Positions 8,997-17,856 of a stretch of 64,000 nucleotides of DNA are shown here, in pieces. This stretch comes from Subtercola sp. GTDB taxonomy: Bacteria; Actinomycetota; Actinomycetes; Actinomycetales; Microbacteriaceae. The stretch spans positions 26,467 through 90,466 of the forward strand of contig JAODBC010000033.1 in NCBI GenBank assembly GCA_025463765.1, written 5' to 3'. The notes beneath the pieces were generated by a model. It was not told the DNA's origin, ran no database searches, and saw only the letters and a list, made by a program, of their open reading frames with translations. The first letter of the stretch is position 1. Every line of letters starts with the position of its first letter. The position numbers were made by a program, and so were the translations under genes.

Positions 8997-9024
8997 GTCG
9001 ATTCACGACGTGGTTGCGTGCCTT

Positions 9025-9786
9025 TCACCCCTCCATGAACGCGCCGGCCGTAAACCCGCCATCAACGGCCAAGACCTGACCGGTGATGAATCCGGCTTCG
9101 TCGGAGGCGAGAAACGTGACCGCCGCCGCGATCTCTTCAGGTCGACCGAACCGCTTCACTGCGAGGTGCTTCAGCCAGGCGTCGTGCGTCGACGAAGCGT
9201 GCGCCTGTTGCACAAGCGCAGTCTGAATCGGCCCAGGCGCGATGGCGTTCACGGTTATTCCGCGCTCGCCGACCTCGAGCGCAAGAGTCTTCGTCAGTTG
9301 TACGACGCCCGCTTTCGCGGCTGCGTATGCGCCTCGCCGCGTGATCGCTTTGATGCCGGCCACCGACGTGATGTTGATGATGCGACCGGCGTGGCCAACC
9401 TCGAATGCCGGAATCGCCGCACGGTTGAGGTAGAAAGTGCCGCTGAGCAGAACGGCGAGCAGAGCATCCCATTGCTCGTTGGAGGTAGCTTCGACCTCTT
9501 CGAGGGCGACTATTCCCGCGCAGTTGACAACAACGTTCAGCCGACCCCAGTGGGCGACGGCTGACGCGATGGCATCGTCGCACGATTTCGAATTCGAGAT
9601 GTCGGTCTGAGTGGCGACGGCCTGCCCGCCGACATCGACGATAGCTTGCACGGTTGCCTGCGCCGCGTCGGCGTTTCGGTCCACAACAGACACATAGTCG
9701 CCGAGTCCCGCGAAGCGTAATGCTGTCGCGCGGCCGATTCCGCTGCCGGCTCCCGTGACGAATACAGATCGATGGTGATCAGACAT
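9025..9786 (-). CDS. SDR family oxidoreductase
   Basis: A 253-residue classical short-chain dehydrogenase, about the usual length. It has VTGAGSGIGRATALRF, the NCAG motif, catalytic Ser in NITSVAG, and YAAAKAG. The C-terminus ITGQVLAVDGGF is standard for 3-oxoacyl-ACP-reductase-like members. I chose the ATG at 9786 because AAAGGAGA precedes it by 6 nt. It is divergent from the ABC transporter operon, and a 17-bp shared motif lies between them, so it probably belongs to the same regulon. Substrate not deducible; an alcohol or hydroxyacyl-CoA is likely. Confidence 0.88.
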   Translation of the reverse strand: MSDHHRSVFVTGAGSGIGRATALRFAGLGDYVSVVDRNADAAQATVQAIVDVGGQAVATQTDISNSKSCDDAIASAVAHWGRLNVVVNCAGIVALEEVEATSNEQWDALLAVLLSGTFYLNRAAIPAFEVGHAGRIINITSVAGIKAITRRGAYAAAKAGVVQLTKTLALEVGERGITVNAIAPGPIQTALVQQAHASSTHDAWLKHLAVKRFGRPEEIAAAVTFLASDEAGFITGQVLAVDGGFTAGAFMEG

Positions 9787-9818
9787 GTGGTCTCCTTTGA
9801 CAATGCTCATTGCATCCT

Positions 9819-9835
9819 ATTCATGATTATGGTTA
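9819..9835. promoter_or_regulatory. Shared 17-bp motif, copy 1
   Basis: ATTCATGATTATGGTTA lies between the divergent SDR (start 9786) and the substrate-binding protein gene (start 9901). It matches the consensus ATTCATGATCATAGTAA at 14 of 17 positions. See the copies at 21162, 29722 and 32386. Confidence 0.6.
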
Positions 9836-9900
9836 TATTCAGTGCTAGCAAGTCACATTCGCTTTTCAGCTGCACTTCTACCGTTTCAAAGGAGAAACAC

Positions 9901-11055
9901 ATGGCAAGATCTACGCGGGCGCGCATGGCGTTCACGATGATGGCGGCGCTCACCGTCGCTTCAGTCGCAACCGGGCTGGTGGGCTGCAGCTCAGGCGGTA
10001 GTAGTAGCAGCAGCAGCGGGTCGGCGGCACCGGCAGACCTTGCCGCGGCCCAGACGGCAGTGGATGCTGCGCTCAAGGCCCCGACAGCAATCACCCAGAC
10101 CGTTCCGTTGCCGAAGGCGCCGGCACACGGGCTGGTCATCGATGTCGACAACGGCCTTCCTGGCTCGCTTCGAATCGGAGCAGGTGTGCAGGCTGCAGCC
10201 GAAGCGGCGGGCTGGGAGTTTCAGACGATGTCTTTCGACGCGGCGAGCCCGGCTTCGCTGCAGGCGGCGATGATGAACGCCCTGGCGAAGAACCCTACCT
10301 TCGTTACTGAGGCCGGCACCCCGCAGTCGCAGTTCGGCGACTCCGTACTGGCCGCCTACAAGGCAGCCGGCGTCGGCATCATCGTCAATAGCGCAGAACC
10401 TGTTGTCGCCGACGCTCCGGTCGTGGCCGATTCGACTCAGATTCCGAACGGTTACGCGTTGAACAAGGCCATGGGCAAGATCTTGGCCGACTGGTTCATT
10501 GTGGATTCCAAAGGAACCGGCAACGCGATCATCGCTAGTGTCTCGAGCTTTCCGAGCCTGAAAGGCATGCCCGACGGCTTCATCCCCGAGGTTCAGGCGC
10601 TCTGCCCAGGCTGCACAGTGAGTGTTACCGACATCAGCCTCGCTGACATTCAGGCCGGCACTAACCAAGACACCGCCGTCGCAGCGCTTCGTCGTAGCCC
10701 GAACACCGGCTACCTGTTCTTCGACAACGGCCAGTTCGCGGTGGGCATCGACAGCAAGCTCGCTGCTGCTGGTCTGACGAACGTCAAGGTCGCCGGCATC
10801 GCGCCGGAGCCGAAAGATATCTCTGACCTCGCAGCCGGCGGCACGTCTGCCTGGACCACGATCGGCTTCGAGTACACCGGGTACGCCTCGATGGACCTGG
10901 CCTTCCGCAAGCAGCAGGGTGTCGATCTGACCACCAACAACGCTGTGCAGCCGGTGCAGCTCGTCACGTCGGCCAACGCAAGCACCGTGACGGTGCCATG
11001 GAACTTGCCGACCGACGCGCTGGCGCAGTTCTCGAAGCTCTGGCAGCTCAAGTAA
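9901..11055 (+). CDS. ABC transporter substrate-binding lipoprotein (ribose/CUT2 type)
   Basis: A 384-residue lipoprotein. The signal peptide runs to a lipobox in TGLVGCSSGG, followed by a Ser/Gly linker, then a periplasmic-binding fold (Peripla_BP_4-like). The start ATG has AAAGGAGA upstream; the open frame before it is non-coding. The ATPase and permease that follow are of the ribose type, so it should deliver a small solute. Sugar is the default guess, but the surroundings are all terpene-like or acyl-CoA catabolism, so a non-sugar ligand is quite possible. Two cysteines in LCPGCTV may form a disulfide. Confidence 0.85.
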   Translation: MARSTRARMAFTMMAALTVASVATGLVGCSSGGSSSSSSGSAAPADLAAAQTAVDAALKAPTAITQTVPLPKAPAHGLVIDVDNGLPGSLRIGAGVQAAAEAAGWEFQTMSFDAASPASLQAAMMNALAKNPTFVTEAGTPQSQFGDSVLAAYKAAGVGIIVNSAEPVVADAPVVADSTQIPNGYALNKAMGKILADWFIVDSKGTGNAIIASVSSFPSLKGMPDGFIPEVQALCPGCTVSVTDISLADIQAGTNQDTAVAALRRSPNTGYLFFDNGQFAVGIDSKLAAAGLTNVKVAGIAPEPKDISDLAAGGTSAWTTIGFEYTGYASMDLAFRKQQGVDLTTNNAVQPVQLVTSANASTVTVPWNLPTDALAQFSKLWQLK

Positions 11056-11098
11056 CACCGAACATCCACACCACCCGGTTCGTGTCAAGGGAGACCAA

Positions 11099-12649
11099 AT
11101 GAGCACCGAAGAGTACGCTCTCGACGTTCGTTCGATGACGAAGTCGTTCGCAGGCAAAGCTGTGCTGCAAGACTTCGATCTGACCATCGAGCCGGGCGAG
11201 ATTCACGCCCTGCTCGGTCAGAACGGCTCAGGCAAGTCGACCTTCATCAAGGCGCTGGCGGGGTACCACGAGCCGGACGCAGGGTCATTCGTCGCCGTTG
11301 GCGGCAAAGACCTTGCGTTCGGCTCACCCAAAGACTCTTTCGCTCTCGGGTGCCGATTCGTGCACCAAGACCTCGCGCTGATCTTGGACATGTCCGTGCT
11401 CGACAACATGTTCATGAGCAGCTCCTTTCCCATGCGGATGGGCGTGGTTGACAAGCGCGAGGGTCGCCGCCGCGCGAAGCGAGCTCTCGAGACTGTCGGG
11501 CTCGACCTCGACCTCGACACTTTCGTCAAAGACCTCCGCCCGGCCGAGCGCACGGGGCTCGCGGTCGCCCGAGCATTGCTGTCGCATAATAACGAAACGC
11601 CGAGTGTTCTCGTTCTCGACGAGCCGACCGCATCGTTGCCGACGATCGAGGTGCAAGCGCTGCTCGCAACGGTTCGACGCACGGCGGCGGCCGGCGTGGG
11701 GATTCTGTACGTCACCCATCACCTCGACGAGATTCCGAACTTCGCCCAGCGCGTCAGTGTGCTGCGCAACGGCCGCCTGGTCGGAACGTGGAAGACCGCC
11801 GAGATTTCGCATCGCGAGCTCGTCGAGCACTTGATCGGCGAGGCCCTCGCCGCAGAGATGAACACTCAGCGCGACAAGGTCGACAGCGACCTCTCGGCCT
11901 CCCCAGCGATTGTCGTCTCCGGGCTCCAGGCCGGGCGGCTCGAGGACTTCTCGATCAGCGTGCGTCCTGGCGAGATCGTCGGCCTGTATGGCCTGACCGG
12001 TTCGGGTCGTGAAGAGATTCTGCCCGCCATCTTCGGGTCGCTGTCGGCCGACGCCGGAACCATCGTGGTTCAGGGTAAGACGCTGGAGATGGGCCGGCCC
12101 GATGCAGCCATTCGGCTCGGAATCGGCTATATGCCCCCCGACCGCAAAACGCTGGGCGGCTTCATGAGCCAGACCGCCCGGCATAACATGACTTTGCTCA
12201 GCATGAAGCAGTTCTTTCGCGGCGGGTTCTTGCGAAAGAAGCCCGAAGTGGCCGAAGCCGCTCGCTGGTTCGAGCGCTTGAACGTGCAGCCGCAGAAGGC
12301 TGAAGAGGCCCTGCTCAGCACCTTCAGTGGTGGTAACCAGCAGAAGATTCTGCTCGGCAAGTGGCTGCGCATCGATCCGAAAGTCATGCTGCTCGACGAA
12401 CCGAGCCAGGGTGTCGACGTGGGCGCGAAGCTCGAGGTGCACAAGCAGATCGCGCTCGCCGCGACCAACGGCACCGCGGTGATCATCGGATCGTCTGACG
12501 TCGAAGAACTCGCTTCGCTCTGCGAACGTGTTCTCGTGCTTCGAGACGGTCATGTGGCCGAAGAACTGACCGGCGCGCGGGTGACGGTTAAAGACATCAA
12601 CACAAGTTTCCACTCGGACATCAATCGCGAAGGACTGGTCCACGCATGA
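11099..12649 (+). CDS. ABC transporter ATP-binding protein with two nucleotide-binding domains (RbsA/MglA type)
   Basis: A 516-residue tandem ATPase. Domain 1 has Walker A GQNGSGKST, a divergent signature LRPAERTGLAVARAL in place of LSGGQ, and Walker B SVLVLDEPTASLP. Domain 2 has a degenerate Walker A (GLTGSGREE, no GKS/T) but an intact signature FSGGNQQK and Walker B VMLLDEPSQGVDVG. This split of canonical and degenerate motifs is usual for CUT2 importers. It lies between the binding protein and permease genes, and its stop overlaps the permease start by 4 nt. Confidence 0.93.
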   Translation: MSTEEYALDVRSMTKSFAGKAVLQDFDLTIEPGEIHALLGQNGSGKSTFIKALAGYHEPDAGSFVAVGGKDLAFGSPKDSFALGCRFVHQDLALILDMSVLDNMFMSSSFPMRMGVVDKREGRRRAKRALETVGLDLDLDTFVKDLRPAERTGLAVARALLSHNNETPSVLVLDEPTASLPTIEVQALLATVRRTAAAGVGILYVTHHLDEIPNFAQRVSVLRNGRLVGTWKTAEISHRELVEHLIGEALAAEMNTQRDKVDSDLSASPAIVVSGLQAGRLEDFSISVRPGEIVGLYGLTGSGREEILPAIFGSLSADAGTIVVQGKTLEMGRPDAAIRLGIGYMPPDRKTLGGFMSQTARHNMTLLSMKQFFRGGFLRKKPEVAEAARWFERLNVQPQKAEEALLSTFSGGNQQKILLGKWLRIDPKVMLLDEPSQGVDVGAKLEVHKQIALAATNGTAVIIGSSDVEELASLCERVLVLRDGHVAEELTGARVTVKDINTSFHSDINREGLVHA

Positions 12650-13677
12650 ACAGCGTCATTTCAAAACTCGGGCTGGATCGGTTCAGCGGCGTATACCTCG
12701 GCGTCATTCTCATCATCGTCTTCGGGTTCGCAACCCCCGAATTCTTGACGCCTGCAACCTTTCACGTCATCGCGTCGAGCCAGTCGATCGCAGGCATCAT
12801 CGCCATCGCCCTGCTGATACCCATGGTCGCCGGGCAGTACGACCTGTCGGTGGGCACGAACGCAAACCTCACCGGGCTCGTCGTCGTCGCGCTGCAGGGT
12901 TACTGGGGCTGGTCATTGCCCGCCGCGCTGGTCGCGGGTGTCGCCTTGGGGGTACTGATCGGCTTCGTGAACGGCTTCATCGTGGTGGTGCTGAAGGTGG
13001 ATTCGTTCATCGCCACACTGGGTGTCTCGTCGATCCTGACCGCTTCGGTGATCATCGTCACGAACTCTGTCGTTCCGCCTCAGCCCACGTCAGCCGGGTG
13101 GAAGAGTTTGACGCAGTTCGAGTTCGGCGGCTTTCAGATCGTCATCGTCTACCTGATCGTGCTTGCCCTGCTTGCCTGGTGGCTTTTGGAGTTCACCCCC
13201 GCCGGCCGCTATCTGCACGCCATCGGCAGCAACCGCGACGCGGCTCGCCTGGCGGGCGTTCGAGTCAATCGCTGGTCGTGGATCGCTCTTGTGCTATCGG
13301 GCGGAATCGCCGGCATCGGCGGCATTCTCTACACGTCGCTCACCGGCCCCTCCTTCACCTTCGGCGCGACCTTGTTGTTGCCCGCGTTCGCGGCAGTGTT
13401 CCTCGGCTCGACGCAGCTCTTCCCCGGCCGGTTCAACGTGTGGGGAACCCTTCTCGCCATCTTCGTTCTGGCGCTCGGCGTTCAGGGCCTCCAGCTGCTC
13501 TCGGGAGTCACCTGGCTCAGCCCGATGTTCAATGGCATCGCGCTGATCGCGGCCGTCGCACTCGCCGTCAGCCGTGGCCGCTCGCGAAGCAAGGGGTCTA
13601 AGCAGTCGAAAGAAGTCGAGCCGCCGAACGAAGCGGCCGAGCGCCACGACTCGCCGGCTCTCACCGGCGTGAGCTGA
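12646..13677 (+). CDS. ABC transporter permease (RbsC type)
   Basis: A 343-residue integral membrane permease with eight to ten hydrophobic segments. The conserved region LHAIGSNRDAARLAGVRVNR is the EAA-like coupling loop of BPD_transp_2 permeases. The first helix follows a short N-terminus. The C-terminal 40 residues are hydrophilic and charged (SRGRSRSKGSKQ onward), which is longer than usual. It is coupled to the ATPase by an ATGA overlap and ends the three-gene importer operon; the aldehyde dehydrogenase relic follows. Confidence 0.9.
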   Translation: MNSVISKLGLDRFSGVYLGVILIIVFGFATPEFLTPATFHVIASSQSIAGIIAIALLIPMVAGQYDLSVGTNANLTGLVVVALQGYWGWSLPAALVAGVALGVLIGFVNGFIVVVLKVDSFIATLGVSSILTASVIIVTNSVVPPQPTSAGWKSLTQFEFGGFQIVIVYLIVLALLAWWLLEFTPAGRYLHAIGSNRDAARLAGVRVNRWSWIALVLSGGIAGIGGILYTSLTGPSFTFGATLLLPAFAAVFLGSTQLFPGRFNVWGTLLAIFVLALGVQGLQLLSGVTWLSPMFNGIALIAAVALAVSRGRSRSKGSKQSKEVEPPNEAAERHDSPALTGVS

Positions 13678-13734
13678 CGCATCCCCAACAGGCGAGACAA
13701 AGCATGAGCGCCATGATCGCAACCCACGTGTTCT

Positions 13735-13920
13735 GCTGCGGTTGATGCGGCTCGCACCGCTTTCGCTGACGGCCCCTGGGATGCGGCTCTGGCTGCTTCG
13801 CACCAGATCGTCTGGGAAGAAGACCGCGGCGACGCAATCGCGCGTCACGAGCCGTCGCGTACGGCGACCGCCGGCCTCCGGAGTTGGAGCACGGCTACTA
13901 CTACGAGCCGTCGTTTAGCT
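13735..13920 (+). pseudogene. Aldehyde dehydrogenase relic made of three non-contiguous fragments
   Basis: Translated on the plus strand, 13735-13779 gives AAVDAARTAFADGPW and 13813-13860 gives WEEDRGDAIARHEPSR in the same frame. Then 13872-13916 in another frame gives RPPELEHGYYYEPSF. These correspond in order to three places of the intact aldehyde dehydrogenase next door (AAVAAARAAFDKGEW, WEEDRGDAIIRREPTG and QPDGFEHGYFYEPT), about 85 and 230 residues apart there. The intervening parts are gone and a frameshift is present. It has no start or ribosome site and cannot be functional. Its orientation is opposite to that of the intact copy. Confidence 0.8.
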
Positions 13921-13956
13921 CTTCGCGGTGTCGAAACCGTGTGCAGCACACACAAA

Positions 13957-13991
13957 AGCTCCCGGCAGATGGATGAGATCTGCCGGGAGCT
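13957..13991. terminator. Terminator for the minus-strand aldehyde dehydrogenase
   Basis: Perfect 14-bp arms AGCTCCCGGCAGAT (13957-13970) and ATCTGCCGGGAGCT (13978-13991) with a 7-nt loop. On the minus strand the stem is followed by TTTTGTGTG. It lies 33 nt after the aldehyde dehydrogenase stop. Confidence 0.85.
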
Positions 13992-14024
13992 CTTGGCTTG
14001 TGCCGGGCGCCTGGCCCAGTTTTA

Positions 14025-15533
14025 TCAGGCGTCGAGGTATGAAGTGCCCGACGGCAGAAGCATCTGCTTGATGTCTGTGAACTCCAAGATGCCCTCTGGT
14101 CCGCATTCGCGACCCCAGCCCGACTTCTTCATGCCGCCGAACGGCTGCCCTAGTGACATGCCCGAGACGTTGACGCCGACGGTACCCGAACGAATGCGAC
14201 GGGCGATCTGCAGGGCGAAGTCGTTGTCTTGCGTGAAGATCGAGGCAGCGAGACCGTAGTCGGTGTCGTTGGCGATATCGACGGCTTCTTCGATGCCGTC
14301 GTAGCGCATCAGCACGGTCACCGGGCCGAAGACCTCTTCTTGGGCGACCGTCATGTCACGGGTCACATTGCCGAGCACCGTGGGCTCGTAGAAGTAGCCG
14401 TGTTCGAATCCGTCGGGCTGTTTGCCGCCGATGACGACGTCGGCGCCCTGAGCGAGTGCACCCTGCACGAATCCTTCGACCCGGGTCACCGAACGCGCGG
14501 TGGCCAGCGGCCCACGTGTGGTGTCGGGGTTGAAGGGGTCGCCCAGCGTGAACTTACTGAAGTAGTCGGCGAAAGCAGCGGCCGTCTCGTCGTAACGGCT
14601 GCTCGGCACCAAGATGCGCGACAGCGCCACACAGACCTGACCGTTGAACGCCTGGGCGCCCTCGGCGAGGTTCGGAATGACTGATTCGAGGTCGAAGTCT
14701 TCACCCAGAATGGCCGGCGACTTTCCGCCCAGTTCGAGCGCGGTGCGGGCGAGCCGGCCGGCGGTGCGCTGCACGATGTCGGTGGCGGCGCGCTGGCTGC
14801 CGGTAATGGTCACCATGTCGATTCCGTTGTGCCCAACAAGGTACTGCGTGATGTCGAGCTCGGCCGGCACGAAGTTGATGACGCCTTTCGGCAGCCCGGA
14901 GGTGCGGGCTGCTTCGGCCAGAATGTGCGCGCTCAGCTGCGATTCGGGGGCGTGCTTGACCACGACGGTGCAGCCGGCAAGCAGTGCCGGAACTACCTTC
15001 ATGCCGATGAGAACGGTCGGGCCGTTGTTGGTCAGAATGGCCAGAACGGTTCCGGTCGGCTCCCGACGGATGATCGCGTCTCCGCGGTCTTCTTCCCACG
15101 GCAGGCTCTCGGCGATGTTGATCGAACTGTTCCACGAGATTACTGCCGCGCCGTTGTTGATGATGCGAGCGTGCGCCAGAGTCGGGCCTGATTCGAACGC
15201 CCACGCCCGGTTGAGGTCTTCGAGCTTCTCGGTGATGGCATCGGTGAAGCGGCGAACAGCTGCGACACGTTCACCCGGCGACATGCGGGGCCACTCGCCC
15301 TTATCGAAGGCAGCCCGTGCTGCAGCGACGGCAGCATCTGCTTCGGCCACACCGGGACGAGCGACCTTCAGCAGAACCTGCTCTGTCGTCGGGTCGATGA
15401 CATCGATTGTTCCCGCTTCGGCGAGCTTGATCCACTCTCCGCCCACGAACACGGCGTCAGGCTCGGGAATGTCGATGTCGATTACGTGGTTCGTCAGCGT
15501 CTGTTCGACGGTACCCTGAACGACTTGGCTCAT
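14025..15533 (-). CDS. NAD(P)-dependent aldehyde dehydrogenase
   Basis: A 502-residue enzyme of normal length for the ALDH superfamily. The catalytic Glu is in ALELGGKSPAILG and the nucleophile in FNGQVCVALSRIL, with the usual late motif EEVFGPVTVLMRYD. The C-terminus PFGGMKKSGWGRECGPEG is typical of group-X aldehyde dehydrogenases. It should oxidise an aldehyde made by a P450/SDR step to the acid. It is transcribed away from the P450 operon, sharing a 232-nt divergent region with it, so co-regulation is likely. A degraded relative lies just beyond its terminator. Confidence 0.93.
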   Translation of the reverse strand: MSQVVQGTVEQTLTNHVIDIDIPEPDAVFVGGEWIKLAEAGTIDVIDPTTEQVLLKVARPGVAEADAAVAAARAAFDKGEWPRMSPGERVAAVRRFTDAITEKLEDLNRAWAFESGPTLAHARIINNGAAVISWNSSINIAESLPWEEDRGDAIIRREPTGTVLAILTNNGPTVLIGMKVVPALLAGCTVVVKHAPESQLSAHILAEAARTSGLPKGVINFVPAELDITQYLVGHNGIDMVTITGSQRAATDIVQRTAGRLARTALELGGKSPAILGEDFDLESVIPNLAEGAQAFNGQVCVALSRILVPSSRYDETAAAFADYFSKFTLGDPFNPDTTRGPLATARSVTRVEGFVQGALAQGADVVIGGKQPDGFEHGYFYEPTVLGNVTRDMTVAQEEVFGPVTVLMRYDGIEEAVDIANDTDYGLAASIFTQDNDFALQIARRIRSGTVGVNVSGMSLGQPFGGMKKSGWGRECGPEGILEFTDIKQMLLPSGTSYLDA

Positions 15534-15765
15534 AGCTACTCCCTTGTAGGTGGTGTTGGTGCCCTCAAGTATCGCGCAAATTGCTGCGTATGAAAAGGAT
15601 TATTCGATTGGATATTGACTTTGCTCTTATTCCGTATGCCGGGCGCAACGGTGCGAAGAGTGACAGAGTCGGGATGACTGGGCATATCGATAATCTGTGC
15701 GTATAGTTAGCATGCTGGTAATGAATTATCGACTCGTGCCCGATTCGAACGACGGAGTTCTTGTA

Positions 15766-17034
15766 ATGGTCTTGAAGAACGTGGTGATCGCCGGAGCCTC
15801 GGTGGCGGGGGTGACCGCTGCTCGTGAACTTCGTGCGCAAGGTTACGCCGGCCATCTGACCGTCATCGACCGAGACCCGCATTCTCCCTACCGTCGCCCC
15901 GAGGTCTCGAAAGCACTGCTCTCGGGCGTTCTCGGCCTCGACAAGGTGAGCATGCCCTGGCCCGAGGGCCTCGACGCAGAACGACTGGTCGGCGTCGAGC
16001 TGACCGGTCTTGACCTCGCCGCCCGCACGGTGTCGATCAGCAGCGAGGGTGAAGCCCGTGAGATCGGCTTCGACGGCCTCATCATCGCCACCGGAACAGT
16101 CTCTCGCCCGTCACCGTTCGGCGAGGGCATCCCTGGTGTGCATTCTTTGCGCAACTACACCGATTCCATCAAGATGCGCGACGAGCTGGTGGATGCCCGC
16201 AACCTCGTCGTGGTCGGTGGCGGTTTCATCGGGCTCGAGGTCGCCGCCGTTGCGCGTGCCCTCGGAAAGTCGGTCACCGTCGTCGAAGCGGCCGCCTTGC
16301 CGCTGGAGCGAGTCTTCGGTGAGGAGTTCAGTTTGCAATTGCTGAAGAATCACCAACTGCAAGGTGTCGACGTTCGCCTGGCGGCGACTGTGGCTTCGCT
16401 CGAGCGAGGCGACAGCGGTGCCGTGAGCGAAGTCGTCTTGGGCGACGGAAGTCGCATTCCCGCCGACGTCGTTCTCGTGGCGATCGGATCGGTTCCGGCC
16501 ACCGCGTGGCTGGCCGGCTCGGGCATTGACATCAGTCAGGGTGTCGTCTGCGACGCCACCTGCGCCGTGCTCGACGAGAACAGCGATGTCATCGAAGGAA
16601 TCGTTGCGGCTGGTGACGCGGTCACCTGGTACAACTCCCTCTATCGGCGTCAGATGCGTGTCGAGCATTGGACGAATGCCATAGAGCAGGGAGCTTATGC
16701 TGCAAAACGGCTGCTGGGCATCCACGACCCCGACGGGTTCGTCAGCGCACCATACTTCTGGTCCGACCAATACGGCTCGCGTATTCAGAGCATCGGTTCG
16801 ACGTTCGGCCATGACGAGGCGGTCGTACTCGATGACGACCCGGAGCTGCTGCTGGTCGCCTACCTGCAGAACGGTCGTCTCGTCGCGGTCGCCGGCATGA
16901 AGGCTGGGGCATCGATCTTTCGTTACCGCGCGCTCGTGAACAGTGGGGGCTCGCTCGATGACGTGCGCTCGCACGCTCGGGCTCTGCGCGAAGCCGCCGA
17001 AGCCAAACGCCAGGTGCTGGAGCGCACGGCATGA
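15766..17034 (+). CDS. Ferredoxin reductase (FAD, NAD(P)H) for the P450 system
   Basis: A 422-residue rubredoxin/putidaredoxin-reductase-like flavoprotein. FAD-binding motif VVIAGASVAGVTAARELR is at the N-terminus, and the NAD-binding motif VVVGGGFIGLEVAAVARALG follows about 140 residues later. The conserved GIVAAGDAVTWYN is the second FAD contact. The start ATG 15766 has GGAG 8 nt upstream; more distant ATGs lack such sites. It heads the operon reductase-SDR-P450-ferredoxin, so it should pass electrons from NADH to the [3Fe-4S] ferredoxin encoded last. Confidence 0.92.
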   Translation: MVLKNVVIAGASVAGVTAARELRAQGYAGHLTVIDRDPHSPYRRPEVSKALLSGVLGLDKVSMPWPEGLDAERLVGVELTGLDLAARTVSISSEGEAREIGFDGLIIATGTVSRPSPFGEGIPGVHSLRNYTDSIKMRDELVDARNLVVVGGGFIGLEVAAVARALGKSVTVVEAAALPLERVFGEEFSLQLLKNHQLQGVDVRLAATVASLERGDSGAVSEVVLGDGSRIPADVVLVAIGSVPATAWLAGSGIDISQGVVCDATCAVLDENSDVIEGIVAAGDAVTWYNSLYRRQMRVEHWTNAIEQGAYAAKRLLGIHDPDGFVSAPYFWSDQYGSRIQSIGSTFGHDEAVVLDDDPELLLVAYLQNGRLVAVAGMKAGASIFRYRALVNSGGSLDDVRSHARALREAAEAKRQVLERTA

Positions 17035-17804
17035 GCACGGACCTCGTGCTCGACGGGCAGGTGGCACTGGTCACCGGCGCAGCTCAGGGAATCGGACTCG
17101 CCATCGCGGCCGGGCTTCGCGCTGCGGGGGCTCAGGTCGCTCTAGTCGACGTTCAAGAAGAGATGCTGAACGAAGCCGTGGAATCGCTCGGCGGCCAAAG
17201 CGACGACGTGCGCGGGTACCTGGCCGATCTTTCATTGCCCGAAATCGCCCAATCGCTTCCCGGTCGGGTTGCCGACGACTTCGGGCAACTCGACATCGCG
17301 GTGAACAACGCGGGGCGCCGCGGAGTCTACGCGTTTCTCGACTATCCACTCGCGGACTGGGAGCGAACCTTCGCCCTGAACGTCACGGCTCCGTTTTTGA
17401 TCTGCCGCGAGGCCGCGAAGATCATGGTCGCGCAGGGCGGTGGGGGCAGCTTGGTCAATGTCACGTCGGTCGCGGCCGATCTGGCGTTCGGTAACAGAGC
17501 CGCATACAACTCGTCGAAAGCGGCGCTGGTGATGCTGACAAAGTCCATCGCGCGAGAGCTCGGGGTACACGGTGTGCGATGCAACGCGGTGGCGCCGGGC
17601 ATCGTGGAGACGCCCCTCAACTCGGAGTACCTTCGCGATTCACCGGTGACCCCGGTCATCCTCGATGGCACGCCGATGGGTCATTGGGGTCAGCCAGAAG
17701 ACGTAGCTGCACCCGTTGTCTTTCTCTGCACGCCGGCGGCGAAGTTCATCACCGGAGCCGTGATCCACGCCGACGGCGGCTGGACCACCGGAAAAGGCTA
17801 CTGA
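17031..17804 (+). CDS. SDR family oxidoreductase of the P450 operon
   Basis: A 257-residue classical short-chain dehydrogenase with VTGAAQGIGLAIAAGLRAAG, NNAGRRG, NVTSVAAD and active-site YNSSKAAL. The tail ITGAVIHADGGWTTG is typical. Its ATG overlaps the reductase stop, and the P450 gene follows 53 nt later. The best guess is oxidation of the alcohol made by that P450 to a ketone. With a hydroxy-ketone substrate this would give a beta-diketone for the CamK-like hydrolase at 26.6 kb; that link is inference. Confidence 0.88.
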   Translation: MSTDLVLDGQVALVTGAAQGIGLAIAAGLRAAGAQVALVDVQEEMLNEAVESLGGQSDDVRGYLADLSLPEIAQSLPGRVADDFGQLDIAVNNAGRRGVYAFLDYPLADWERTFALNVTAPFLICREAAKIMVAQGGGGSLVNVTSVAADLAFGNRAAYNSSKAALVMLTKSIARELGVHGVRCNAVAPGIVETPLNSEYLRDSPVTPVILDGTPMGHWGQPEDVAAPVVFLCTPAAKFITGAVIHADGGWTTGKGY

Positions 17805-17856
17805 CCGGATACCCCGGCAGATCACCCCCGCACCCACAACTCGAAGGAGAGAAACG

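Noticed and set aside
15685..15720. Additional copy of the shared 17-bp motif before the P450 operon
   Set aside because: The region has TATCGATA and CATG with GTAA, but the spacing differs from the motif, so it is not counted; P450 control remains open.
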